Positions 35,437 to 43,948 of a DNA stretch of 64,000 nucleotides are shown here, piece by piece (the stretch's first letter is position 1; each line of letters begins with the position of its first letter). The position numbers and the translations under genes were made by a program. The notes under the pieces are model-generated. The model saw nothing but the letters and a program-made list of their open reading frames with translations. It searched no databases and was not told the DNA's origin. Source of the DNA: Neobacillus bataviensis (GTDB lineage Bacteria; Bacillota; Bacilli; Bacillales_B; DSM-18226); assembly GCF_019969725.1 (NCBI RefSeq), contig NZ_JAHXYW010000014.1, forward strand, positions 1 through 64,000, written 5' to 3'.

Positions 35437-36144
35437 TTAATGCCCGCCCAGATAGGCGTTTCTAATTTGATCACTTGCACTAAGTTCTGCAGCCGAGCCA
35501 GAGGCAACAATTTTCCCAGTCTCGATGACATAGGCACGGTCAGCAATTGATAAGGCCATGTTGGCATTCTGTTCGACCAACAGGATTGTTGTACCTGTTT
35601 TATTGATTTCTTCGATGATGTTAAAAATCTGTTTTACTAATAAAGGTGCAAGACCCATCGAAGGTTCATCCAAAAGCAATAGACGAGGCTGTGCCATTAA
35701 CGCACGGCCCATTGCCAGCATCTGCTGCTCGCCACCGGATAAAGTTCCTGACAGCTGCTTGCGGCGTTCATGCAAACGCGGGAAAAGTTGATAGACTTTT
35801 TCAAAATCTTCGCGAATGCCTTTTTTATCATTACGCAGGTAAGCCCCTAATTCAAGGTTCTCTTCAACCGACATGTTGGAAAAAACACGACGCCCTTCTG
35901 GTACCTGACATAGGCCTCTTTTCACGATCAATTGCGGAACCTTGCCGGCAATGTGCTCGTCTTTAAAAACAATTTCACCGTTCTTCGGCTTCAATAAGCC
36001 GGAAATCGTTTTTAAAAGAGTACTTTTTCCAGCTCCGTTAGCACCAATCAGTGTAACAATCTCACCTTGGTTGATATCGAGGGATACTCCCTTCAATGCA
36101 TGTATGTTTCCGTAGTAGACATTTATATCGTTGACTTTTAGCAT
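35437..36144 (-). CDS. livF: Branched-chain amino acid ABC transporter ATPase LivF
   Basis: ATP-binding subunit of 235 residues. Walker A GANGAGKSTLLKT near residue 36, signature LSGGEQQMLAMGRAL near 135, Walker B LLLLDEPSMGLAP near 156, H-loop region TILLVEQNANMAL. The short form and the sequence FSNMSVEENLELGAY identify LivF rather than LivG. One base separates it from livG. Last gene of the five-gene importer. Confidence 0.94.
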   Translation of the reverse strand: MLKVNDINVYYGNIHALKGVSLDINQGEIVTLIGANGAGKSTLLKTISGLLKPKNGEIVFKDEHIAGKVPQLIVKRGLCQVPEGRRVFSNMSVEENLELGAYLRNDKKGIREDFEKVYQLFPRLHERRKQLSGTLSGGEQQMLAMGRALMAQPRLLLLDEPSMGLAPLLVKQIFNIIEEINKTGTTILLVEQNANMALSIADRAYVIETGKIVASGSAAELSASDQIRNAYLGGH

Positions 36145-36145
36145 T

Positions 36146-36928
36146 TTAAGAGACCTCCTCGCCTAAGTACGCTTCGATGACTTTTGGATTATTTCTGATT
36201 TCCTCTGGAGTACCGCTGGCAATCAGTTGACCGTGGTCAAGTACATAAATTCTTTCACACACTCCCATGACTAGGGGCATATCATGCTCAATCAAGAGAA
36301 TAGTTAAGGAGAAGCGCTCACGAATCAAGGCAATTAGATTCATAAGTTCCTCTGTTTCCTGCGGATTCATCCCTGCTGCAGGCTCATCTAGCAGAAGCAG
36401 CTTTGGATTGGCTGCGAGTGCCCTGGAAATCTCCAGGCGGCGCTGCTGGCCGTATGGCAGGTTCTTTGCTTTCTCATGCATGACCTCATCAAGTTTAAAG
36501 ATTTTTAAAAATTCAATCGCTCTTTCTTCCATTTCCCTTTCCCCGGAAAAGTGGGAAGGAAGGCGGAAGATTGAGCTCAAGATCGAATGTTTGGCATGAG
36601 AATGATAGGCTACCTTTACATTATCCAATACCGATAATTCACTGAACAAACGGATATTTTGGAATGTACGGCTGATGCCTTTTTTCGTAATTTTATAGGG
36701 TGCTTGCCCATTTAGTTTTTCGCCATCGAGCGAAATGCTTCCCTCCGTAGGGATATAGACACCTGTTAAAAGATTGAAAAATGTCGTCTTTCCAGCACCG
36801 TTTGGGCCAATTAAACCGACAAGTTCACCCTGATTTAATTCCACGTTTACATCTGATACAGCCTTTAATCCGCCAAATCGGATTCCTACATTATCTACTT
36901 TAAGCAACGGTTTGTTTGCTTGCATCAT
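36146..36928 (-). CDS. livG: Branched-chain amino acid ABC transporter ATPase LivG
   Basis: ATP-binding subunit of 260 residues with Walker A GPNGAGKTTFFNLLTG near residue 40, signature LPYGQQRRLEISRAL, Walker B LLLLDEPAAGMNP and the LivG-type insertion after ISRTFQNIRLF. ATG 36926-36928 is chosen because GGGAGG lies five bases upstream; a longer frame would extend into livM. It overlaps the livM end by 29 bp. Confidence 0.94.
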   Translation of the reverse strand: MMQANKPLLKVDNVGIRFGGLKAVSDVNVELNQGELVGLIGPNGAGKTTFFNLLTGVYIPTEGSISLDGEKLNGQAPYKITKKGISRTFQNIRLFSELSVLDNVKVAYHSHAKHSILSSIFRLPSHFSGEREMEERAIEFLKIFKLDEVMHEKAKNLPYGQQRRLEISRALAANPKLLLLDEPAAGMNPQETEELMNLIALIRERFSLTILLIEHDMPLVMGVCERIYVLDHGQLIASGTPEEIRNNPKVIEAYLGEEVS

Positions 36929-37874
36929 GAGAACCTCCCTTAGCAGACTTACCAACCTTGAAGAATGAGGTAATTTCTCTTGTTCCTAACAATCCTTGTG
37001 GGCGGAAAAGCATCATTGCAATTAACACAAGGCTGTAAACGACCATCCGAACCTCTGGAAAATCGGCAAGGAAAGTTGAGATAATCGTTAATAGTATGGC
37101 TGCGATAACGGCACCAGACATACTGCCAAGACCGCCAAGCACGACGAAAATTAAAATATCAAAGGATTTCAAGAAGCCAAAGTTTGTCGGCTGGATAATA
37201 TAAAAGTTATGAGCATGTAAGGCACCAGCAATACCGGCAAAGAAAGCACCGATAACAAAAGCCATAACCTTGTAATAAGTTGTATTGATTCCCATGGCAT
37301 CTGCGGCAATTTCATTTTCCCTGACCGAAATACACGCTCGTCCATGAGTAGAATTCGTAAAGTTAACGATGACAACAATTGTAATCAGTACGCATGCAAA
37401 CAGCCAAGGCCATGTGATCAGGTGGGCAACGGTCATACCGCTTGCTCCGCCTACATAATCCATATTTAAAAATACAATTCTCATAATCTCGCCAAAACCT
37501 AATGTTGCAATGGCAAGATAGTCGCCTCTTAATCTTAGTGTAGGGATACCAATAACTAATCCGGCAATTGCCGCGACGATACCGCCTGCAATTAAAGCGA
37601 CCGGGAATGGCAGACTTAATTTAGTTGTTACGATTGCCGAAGCATAGGCACCTACGGCAAGGAATCCAGCATGTCCAATTGAAAACTGTCCTGTAATCCC
37701 GATGATTAAGTGAAGACTAGCCGCAAGAATGATATTAATACCGATAAAGAAGAGTGTGTTTACATAGAAGGAGTTTAATGTACCTCCGTTAATTAAAAAC
37801 TGTGTTACTACTGCAAAAACAACGGCAGCAGCGATCCAAATCCAAAAAGTCTTTGTTTGTTTTAATGTTTTCAT
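36900..37874 (-). CDS. livM: Branched-chain amino acid ABC permease LivM
   Basis: Integral membrane permease of 324 residues with about nine to ten helices. Family motifs are GITGQFSIGHAGFLAVGAYASAI near residue 62, LRGDYLAIATLGFGEIMRI near 115 and the ATPase-contact EAA loop ENEIAADAMGINTTYYK near 184. ATG 37872-37874 is preferred over GTG 37884-37886, which overlaps the AGGGGGTGG ribosome binding site. Forms the pore with LivH. Confidence 0.94.
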   Translation of the reverse strand: MKTLKQTKTFWIWIAAAVVFAVVTQFLINGGTLNSFYVNTLFFIGINIILAASLHLIIGITGQFSIGHAGFLAVGAYASAIVTTKLSLPFPVALIAGGIVAAIAGLVIGIPTLRLRGDYLAIATLGFGEIMRIVFLNMDYVGGASGMTVAHLITWPWLFACVLITIVVIVNFTNSTHGRACISVRENEIAADAMGINTTYYKVMAFVIGAFFAGIAGALHAHNFYIIQPTNFGFLKSFDILIFVVLGGLGSMSGAVIAAILLTIISTFLADFPEVRMVVYSLVLIAMMLFRPQGLLGTREITSFFKVGKSAKGGSHDASKQTVA

Positions 37875-37889
37875 CGCTTTAGCCACCCC

Positions 37890-38768
37890 CTAGACTTTTT
37901 CCCTGACATTTTTACCAAATAAACCTGCTGGTCGGAAAATTAAAATTAGAATTAAGACAACAAAGGCTACACCGTCACGCCATAAAGAATATCCGGATGC
38001 ACTTACAAGGGCCTCGATAACACCTAGTAATAAACCGCCTGTCATTGCACCAGGGATAATGCCAATTCCGCCTAAAACGGCAGCAACGAAAGCCTTAAGA
38101 CCTGGGATAATTCCCATTAATGGCTCAATTTTTGTGTAGTACATTCCGAAAATAACGCCTGCTGCTCCAGCAAGGGCAGAACCAATCGCAAAAGTTGCAG
38201 AAATCGTATTATTTACATTGATTCCCATCAATCTTGCAGCGTCCATATCGTGTGATACCGCACGCATTGCTTTACCAATTTTGGTTTTATGAACGATAAA
38301 TTGCAGTAAAATCATTAAGAAAACGGATGTACCTAAGATTAAAAGAGATTGTCCGCTGATCTTAACACCAAAAATCTCTAAGCTCTTTAGTGGAACGATG
38401 TTGCTTGGATATGCTTCCGGCTGTGCACCGCGGGCATAAATTGTTCCGTATTCGATAAACAGGGATACACCAATCGCTGTAATCAGCGCCGCAATCCTTG
38501 TCGCATTTCTTAGCGGCTTATAGGCAATCCGTTCAATTAAGACTCCAAAAATAGCACAGGCCACCATGGCAATCACTAATGCTGGGAAAAATCCTAAATG
38601 AAAAATTGAAATACAATAAAATCCGATAAATGCACCAACCATGAAGACGTCCCCATGGGCAAAGTTAATTAATTTTACGATACCATATACCATTGTGTAC
38701 CCTAAGGCAATTAAAGCGTAAATACTGCCTAAGGAAACTCCGTTGACTAGCTGCTGTATGATTTCCAT
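37890..38768 (-). CDS. livH: Branched-chain amino acid ABC permease LivH
   Basis: Membrane permease of 292 residues with about eight helices. Starts MEIIQQLVNGVSLGSIYALIALGYTMVYGI, the standard LivH opening, followed by NFAHGDVFMVGAF and the contact loop AMRAVSHDMDAARLMGINV near 178. Preceded by AAAGGAG and separated from livM by 15 bp. Between it and livK upstream lies a 270-bp spacer containing an intergenic palindromic element. Confidence 0.94.
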   Translation of the reverse strand: MEIIQQLVNGVSLGSIYALIALGYTMVYGIVKLINFAHGDVFMVGAFIGFYCISIFHLGFFPALVIAMVACAIFGVLIERIAYKPLRNATRIAALITAIGVSLFIEYGTIYARGAQPEAYPSNIVPLKSLEIFGVKISGQSLLILGTSVFLMILLQFIVHKTKIGKAMRAVSHDMDAARLMGINVNNTISATFAIGSALAGAAGVIFGMYYTKIEPLMGIIPGLKAFVAAVLGGIGIIPGAMTGGLLLGVIEALVSASGYSLWRDGVAFVVLILILIFRPAGLFGKNVREKV

Positions 38769-38914
38769 TTGTGTAACACTCCTTTAGAAGGACTCAACTT
38801 TTTTAAAAAATTAGGCGTTAACTAGGTTAACATGGTGGAAAAAGTGTTTATTTCTAATAAATTGGAATAGGGAGGCATTTCGCTCCCTATCCAATTAAAA
38901 CACTTATAGAAATT

Positions 38915-39036
38915 GTCTAGCTACAGCGCCTAGGGGCTCGCAGGTCTACAGCCAATCCGTCGAGAAGGTTAAAAAGCAGCCTTCCCGCCGGCTCGTCTTA
39001 TGCTTGTCGCCCCCGGTCAAGGCGCTTTCGCTTTTC
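38915..39036 (+). repeat. Intergenic palindromic element, copy B
   Basis: A 122-bp element starting GTCTAGCTACAGCGCCTAGG and ending GGCGCTTTCGCTTTTC, homologous to copy A at 12211-12388 in inverted orientation but without its 58-bp insertion. It lies inside the liv operon, four bases from the livK stop codon, where its GAAGGTT...CCTTC hairpin could adjust livK to livHMGF mRNA ratios. Confidence 0.8.
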
Positions 39037-39040
39037 TAGA

Positions 39041-40216
39041 TTAAGGATTTACTTTTGTCTTAAATTGTTGTTGACCGTTTACGTACTCAAGAATTACTGC
39101 GGCTTTAATTGGATCATGGTTTTTATCAAGCTTTAAGTTTCCAGATACAAGTTGAAGACCGTCAGTTGATTCAAGGGCTTTTTGAATTTTCTTAGGATCG
39201 CTGCTTCCTGCACGCTTAATGGCATCGGCAACGAAGTAAGCAGTATCATAACCTAAAGCAGCAAAGGCATCAGGTGATTTACCATCATACTTAGCTTTAA
39301 ATGCAGATACGAATTCCTGAACCTTCTTATCGCTATCACCAGAAGAATAGTGGTTTGTGATAAATGTATTTTTAAGCGGATCGGCACCAGCAATTTCTAC
39401 TAGTTTAGGAGAATCCCAGCCATCGCCGCCCATAATTGGAACATTAATACCAAGAGCACGAGCCTGCTTTACGATTAGACCAACTTCTTCATAGAATCCA
39501 GGAAGGAACACGTAATCTGGATTTTTTGCTTTAATATTTGTTAGGATTGCATTAAAATCTGTATCCTTTGCTACATATGCTTCTTCTGCAACGATAGTAC
39601 CGCCATTTTTCTTAAAGTTCGCTTTAAAGGAAGACGCTAGGCCTTTTGAATAGTCACTAGAGCTGTCGATAATAACGGCTGCAGATTTAACCTTTAGAGT
39701 ATCTAGTGCAAAAGTTGCAGCAACAGTACCTTGGAATGGGTCGATAAAGCAAGTACGGAATACAAAGTCATTTACCTTACCGTCTTTGTTTGTAATTGTT
39801 GCGTTAGTAGCAGTTGGTGTAATTAATGGAACTTTGTTATCTTGGGCAATTTGAACTTGGGCTAGGGTATTTGTACTTGTTGCGGAACCGATGATTGCTG
39901 ATACCTTATCTTGGCTGACTAGCTTAATAGCACCGTTTGTTGCTTCTGCAGCATCTGATTTATTATCAACTGCCACTAATTTTAATTTCTTGCCGTCAAT
40001 ACCTTTTTTGTTGATTTCTTCAAAGGCTAATTCAACACCTTCTTTTACAGACTGGCCGTAAGAAGCTACACCGCCGGATAGCTCTAGGTTTGCACCGATC
40101 TTGATTGTGCCGCCCTTTTCAGCATCTCCGCTCGTGCTCGCAGAGCCACAGCCTGCCATTACGACTGCCGCCATCATCAGCGACATAAAAATTCCAGCTA
40201 CCTTTTTCTTCCTCAT
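39041..40216 (-). CDS. livK: Branched-chain amino acid ABC substrate-binding lipoprotein LivK
   Basis: Extracellular lipid-anchored receptor of 391 residues, lipobox VVMAGC with Cys23. Mature domain is a type I periplasmic binding protein: IKIGANLELSGGVASYGQSVKEG near 36, LVAVDNKSDAAEATNGA, ATSTNTLAQVQ and FVFRTCFIDPFQG. These are typical of leucine/isoleucine/valine-binding proteins. First gene of the transport operon, highly expressed in relatives; a CodY-like box lies upstream. Confidence 0.94.
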   Translation of the reverse strand: MRKKKVAGIFMSLMMAAVVMAGCGSASTSGDAEKGGTIKIGANLELSGGVASYGQSVKEGVELAFEEINKKGIDGKKLKLVAVDNKSDAAEATNGAIKLVSQDKVSAIIGSATSTNTLAQVQIAQDNKVPLITPTATNATITNKDGKVNDFVFRTCFIDPFQGTVAATFALDTLKVKSAAVIIDSSSDYSKGLASSFKANFKKNGGTIVAEEAYVAKDTDFNAILTNIKAKNPDYVFLPGFYEEVGLIVKQARALGINVPIMGGDGWDSPKLVEIAGADPLKNTFITNHYSSGDSDKKVQEFVSAFKAKYDGKSPDAFAALGYDTAYFVADAIKRAGSSDPKKIQKALESTDGLQLVSGNLKLDKNHDPIKAAVILEYVNGQQQFKTKVNP

Positions 40217-40280
40217 ACTTTACCCCCTGTTTTTCCGAAAAATTTTCCCAACCTTTTGTGCTACTGTTTTAAAAACATAT

Positions 40281-40295
40281 AATATTCTGAAAACA
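40281..40295 (-). promoter_or_regulatory. CodY-like box upstream of livK
   Basis: The minus-strand 15-mer TGTTTTCAGAATATT matches the CodY consensus AATTTTCWGAAAATT at 12 of 15 positions. It lies about 65 bases before livK within the probable promoter region. Branched-chain amino acid uptake genes are known CodY targets, which makes the match more credible. Confidence 0.45.
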
Positions 40296-40490
40296 TTGTA
40301 TCTAAAATTTTATAGTTCGTCTAGTCTATTTCTGCGTTATTTTAAAATAATTTTGAAAATAATATTTTTTTCGGTTTTCGTACATTTTAAAGCTTTATTC
40401 AATTAAAGTGAATAAGAATTTACTTTTCCATTAAAAGGGTTATAATCAGATTAATATTTTGTCTAAATATATTTCTTTCCTCTTAAATTG

Positions 40491-40523
40491 AAAAAAAAGA
40501 GACCCCAAAAGGGGATCCCTCTC
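40491..40523 (-). terminator. Terminator of niaP
   Basis: On the minus strand CCCC-TTTT-GGGG flanked by GAGAG/TCTC pairs is followed by a run of eight T. It lies about ten bases after the niaP stop. Confidence 0.75.
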
Positions 40524-40532
40524 AACAAATTG

Positions 40533-41729
40533 TTATACCAATTCTTTGTTTTTTGTTTCTTTTCCAAAAAACAATACTGTTAACGCTCCAATAATGATAG
40601 AGATACAAAAGATCGTAAAGATGGACTGAATCGACATTTTTTGGGCTACAAGATAACCCACTAATAATGGACCCAGCACCCCTCCAATTCGCCCAAAAGA
40701 AGCAGCCATACCAGCACCTGTCCCGCGAATAATCGTTGGATATTGTTCAGGAGTATAGGCATATAGGCCGCCCCAGGCTCCAAGATTAAAGAAGGAAAGC
40801 AGGATTCCAGAGGTCATCAAAAGGGCGGTTGATTCGGCGGTGCCAAAGAAATAAGCGCTGGCAGCAGTACCGAATAAATAAACAACTAATACAAATTTCC
40901 GGCCAAATTTTTCAATAAACCAGGCAGCGGTAAAATAACCCGGCAATTGGGCCAGTGTCATGATCAGGACATATTCAAAGCTTTTAATTAAACTAAAGCC
41001 CTTCATCACCATCACGCTTGGCAGCCAGAGAAACATCCCGTAATAAGAGAAGACGACGCAAAACCACAAAACCCATAGCATCGCCGTTTGGCGTCCATGC
41101 TCTTTTGACCAAAGTTTCGAAAGACTTTGGAAAACAGAAATTTTTTCTTTTATGGCTGAAAACCGCGGTGAATCCGGAAGCCCTATTCGTAAGTATAGGG
41201 CATAAAGAGCAGGGATGGCACTAATGATTAAAGCCGTCTGCCAGCCAAACTTAGGAATGACAAAATAAGAAATCAGGGCTGCAATCAGCCAGCCGCCCGC
41301 CCAAAAGCTTTCCAAAAGGACGACAATTCGGCCGCGTTTTTCCGGCGGAACACTTTCGGATACGAGAGTGGAAGCGACAGGGAGTTCTCCCCCCAAGCCC
41401 ATTCCTATTAAAAATCTAAAAATTAAAAAGACAGTTAACGTTGACGTAAATGCAGAGGCGCCACTGCCAATTGAAAATAATAATAACGTAATAATAAAGA
41501 CATTTTTCCGCCCGATACGGTCAGCCATTACGCCGAAAAGCAGGGCACCGACAGCCATTCCAATAGAATTGATGCTGCCAATCCAGCCCATCTGCCCCGG
41601 GGTTAGATTCCATTCTACTTTTAAAGCCGCAATGATGAAGGAAAGCATTCCGACATCCATGGCATCAAACATCCAGCCCATCCCGGCAATGCCAAGTAAT
41701 TTACGGCCTGATATTTCCTTTTTGTCCAT
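40533..41729 (-). CDS. niaP: Niacin permease NiaP (MFS)
   Basis: Twelve-helix major facilitator of 398 residues. The start (SGRKLLGIAGMGWMFDAMDVG) and blocks FLIGMGLGGELPVASTLVSE and PEKRGRIVVLLESFWAGGW closely resemble B. subtilis NiaP (YceI), the NiaR-regulated niacin transporter, as I remember that sequence. MFS loop motif DRIGRKNVF is present. A NiaR-type operator in the promoter independently supports nicotinate/nicotinamide uptake. RBS AGGGGG; monocistronic. Confidence 0.85.
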   Translation of the reverse strand: MDKKEISGRKLLGIAGMGWMFDAMDVGMLSFIIAALKVEWNLTPGQMGWIGSINSIGMAVGALLFGVMADRIGRKNVFIITLLLFSIGSGASAFTSTLTVFLIFRFLIGMGLGGELPVASTLVSESVPPEKRGRIVVLLESFWAGGWLIAALISYFVIPKFGWQTALIISAIPALYALYLRIGLPDSPRFSAIKEKISVFQSLSKLWSKEHGRQTAMLWVLWFCVVFSYYGMFLWLPSVMVMKGFSLIKSFEYVLIMTLAQLPGYFTAAWFIEKFGRKFVLVVYLFGTAASAYFFGTAESTALLMTSGILLSFFNLGAWGGLYAYTPEQYPTIIRGTGAGMAASFGRIGGVLGPLLVGYLVAQKMSIQSIFTIFCISIIIGALTVLFFGKETKNKELV

Positions 41730-41822
41730 TAAAATCCCCCTATGCTGTAGCGTTCATTAACATTATTCCCCAATTTGTTCTCTTTATTTTCGATTAGGAA
41801 TTAAACGCTACTAAACATAGAT

Positions 41823-41851
41823 ATTCTAGCAAGTGTCTTTACAGTTGTCAC
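41823..41851 (-). promoter_or_regulatory. niaP promoter with embedded NiaR operator
   Basis: On the minus strand GTGACA and TAGAAT are 17 bases apart, a good SigA promoter. The plus-strand 22-mer at 41828-41849 (core AAGTGTCTTTACAGTT) agrees with the NiaR box TACWRGTGTMTWKACASSTRTA at about 18 of 22 positions, consensus quoted from memory. The operator fills the promoter spacer, so bound NiaR would block polymerase. Confidence 0.7.
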
Positions 41852-41871
41852 TACTTTTCCAAAAATGTCAT

Positions 41872-41905
41872 AAAAAAGAGAGGATGCCAACTTGCATCCT
41901 CTCTT
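41872..41905 (-). terminator. Terminator of the choline-binding-type repeat protein
   Basis: AAGAGAGGATGC-CAACTT-GCATCCTCTCTT, a perfect 12-bp stem, has an A-run on its left giving TTTTTT on the minus strand. Confidence 0.92.
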
Positions 41906-41913
41906 ACTAAAAA

Positions 41914-43014
41914 TTAATATAACCAATGTCCGTCACTTGCAAAAGTATACGTTTTGGAACCAATTTTTACTTTGCCAGTTTTCATTACACCACTTGAAAG
42001 ATCTAAATAATACCACTTGTTAGCTAATTTAATCCAACCTGTTTTCATGTCACCATTAACTGGATCTAAATAGTACCACTTGTTAGCTAATTTAATCCAG
42101 CCTATTTTCATATCACCATTAACTGAATCAAAATAGTACCATTTTCCGCCAATTTTATCCCAGCCGATTGACGCATCTCCATTTACTGGATCGAGGTAGT
42201 ACCATTTGCCTTTATCTTTGAACCAGCCTGTTTTCATGTCACCTGCAGGATTAAAGAAATACCACTTGCCATTCACTTTAAACCAGCCAGTTACCATAAC
42301 TCCTTCTGCTTTAGGGTTAAGGTAGTACCACTTACCGTTTTCCTTGTACCAGCCAGTTAGATAATCGCCATATTCATCATAGTATTTCCAACCCTTTGCT
42401 TCCTTCTTCCAGCCTTTTGTCAAAACTGTTAAAGAAGCCGTTGACTTATTTCCATCTTTATCAGTCAAATATCCTGGGAACACATATTTGTTGTTTGACT
42501 CAACATTAACATCTAGGAAATTAGAGTATAGTCCAGAAAGCGTTGGGAAAATATCCGTTCTTAGCTCATCAACAGTAAACAAATAGTCAAGATTTTCTTC
42601 AACAGGATCTGTATCGCCCATTAATTTTGCAATTCTATCCGACCAGTTTGCTGCTTTCTGAGGATCTAAAACCGCCACACCATCGACAAATTGGATATCA
42701 AATTCGTCTTTTGTTAAAGGAGCAACCTGACTGTAATCAAAGTCAGCCGGAAGCAATGATAGGGTAGTAGCAGTATCGGAAGTAATCTGAATTTCCTTCA
42801 CGATTTTGTCTCCTACATCATGGCCGCCAACTAAGTTTAACAAGAAGTTGTTGTTGCCAGCACCAACTGCATTGATTGTCTTTCCATCGGCTAAAACGAG
42901 GGTGATTCCATTCAACTTAACAGCTGCATTCGTTGCCGCGTGTGAAATGCCGGCAGGAAGTACTGTCATCAGTAAAAGGAATAAAAAGCTAGATAATGCA
43001 ATAATTCTTTTCAC
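41914..43014 (-). CDS. Secreted protein with choline-binding-type (CW_binding) repeats
   Basis: A 366-residue exported protein: signal peptide 1 to about 26 (SHA-A cleavage), a globular N-terminal region (about 27-205) with no catalytic motif I recognise, and about seven C-terminal repeats of roughly 20 residues (about 207-366) with consensus GWxKxxGKWYYLDPxxGxMxT. Such beta-hairpin repeats bind choline or other wall/teichoic components in Gram-positive bacteria. Two adjacent repeats (GDMKTGWIKLANKWYYLD) are almost identical, indicating recent duplication. GTG start behind AGGAGG. Role probably cell-wall attachment or adhesion. Confidence 0.8.
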   Translation of the reverse strand: MKRIIALSSFLFLLLMTVLPAGISHAATNAAVKLNGITLVLADGKTINAVGAGNNNFLLNLVGGHDVGDKIVKEIQITSDTATTLSLLPADFDYSQVAPLTKDEFDIQFVDGVAVLDPQKAANWSDRIAKLMGDTDPVEENLDYLFTVDELRTDIFPTLSGLYSNFLDVNVESNNKYVFPGYLTDKDGNKSTASLTVLTKGWKKEAKGWKYYDEYGDYLTGWYKENGKWYYLNPKAEGVMVTGWFKVNGKWYFFNPAGDMKTGWFKDKGKWYYLDPVNGDASIGWDKIGGKWYYFDSVNGDMKIGWIKLANKWYYLDPVNGDMKTGWIKLANKWYYLDLSSGVMKTGKVKIGSKTYTFASDGHWLY

Positions 43015-43145
43015 AATAATCCTCCTAGTTGTTATGTACTGAACCTCTGAATCTATAAACTAGAATGCTAGTTTACTATAAGAAGTAATAGTCTTATTTT
43101 ACATAAAACTACCATTTTCTACAACAAAATAATACATTTTTCCTA

Positions 43146-43808
43146 TTATTTTAATGCACCGACAGCTTTATCCATTAGTGCGGATCTTTTCTGCTTTTTC
43201 AGACTTACATAATGATTCTTAATCGGCTTCGCTTCGTCAGCACTGTACCCATAATTTTCTAATTCTTTCACAAGGGTATTATAAATATAGTAAAACGAAT
43301 TATCAGTACTCGCTTCCAAACTTTTGGCCGCACTATTATATTTTGAATAAAAATAGAAATAGGAAATGTCCTCACCATTTGCCTTTTTTTCTTGATATTC
43401 ACTCATGGCGTAGGATAAAAGATTATTAAGTTTGCTGTCAGCTTGGCCTTCGAGATCATTAAAAGACGCTTGATATTTTCCGATAATGCTAGCAGCAGTC
43501 GGCTTTGTTTTGACGATAGGAGCCGTTGTTTTACTTTCTATTTTTGCAGGTTTAAACGTTTCATTGGCGGAGTTTGACGAAACCTTCTCAACCGCCTTGC
43601 TTAAATTTTGACCTTGTTCATCTGCCACAGATCCAGTCTGTGTAGTGTTCTCATCAGGTAATTTGATAGTAAAATCCGTTTTTACAATATTATCTACTTT
43701 TGGATCAGCCGTCTTATATTCTTTAATATTGAGGTAATAATAAAGCGACCCTGCCCCAACTGCTAATATGACAACGATGCTGCTTAAAAAAATTGTCCAC
43801 TTTTTCAC
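43146..43808 (-). CDS. Signal-anchored extracellular protein of unknown function
   Basis: A 220-residue protein with an N-terminal hydrophobic helix (residues 4-26) that probably anchors it outside the membrane, a Thr/Ser/Lys-rich linker (about 45-105) and a mostly helical C-terminal domain (about 108-215) rich in Tyr and Lys, e.g. FYFYSKYNSAAKSLEAS. I do not recognise a family or active site. GTG start with AAGGTGG upstream. It follows the wall-binding protein gene region and is transcribed alone. Confidence 0.65.
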   Translation of the reverse strand: MKKWTIFLSSIVVILAVGAGSLYYYLNIKEYKTADPKVDNIVKTDFTIKLPDENTTQTGSVADEQGQNLSKAVEKVSSNSANETFKPAKIESKTTAPIVKTKPTAASIIGKYQASFNDLEGQADSKLNNLLSYAMSEYQEKKANGEDISYFYFYSKYNSAAKSLEASTDNSFYYIYNTLVKELENYGYSADEAKPIKNHYVSLKKQKRSALMDKAVGALK

Positions 43809-43911
43809 GTTCGATCCACCTTTATTTCGACAAATTCACCTATTTACATTATCATATTTTGGTATTTTTAGATAATATTTTATATAATTACTTTTTATAG
43901 AAAACATAACG

Positions 43912-43938
43912 AAAGCCCCCGCCTGCAGCGGGAGCTTT
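43912..43938 (-). terminator. Terminator of the ABC exporter pair
   Basis: On the minus strand AAAGCTCCCGC-TGCA-GGCGGGGGCTTT, a stem with one mismatch, ends in TTTCGTT directly after the stop of the second exporter gene. Confidence 0.75.
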
Positions 43939-43948
43939 TCAAGTTCAC

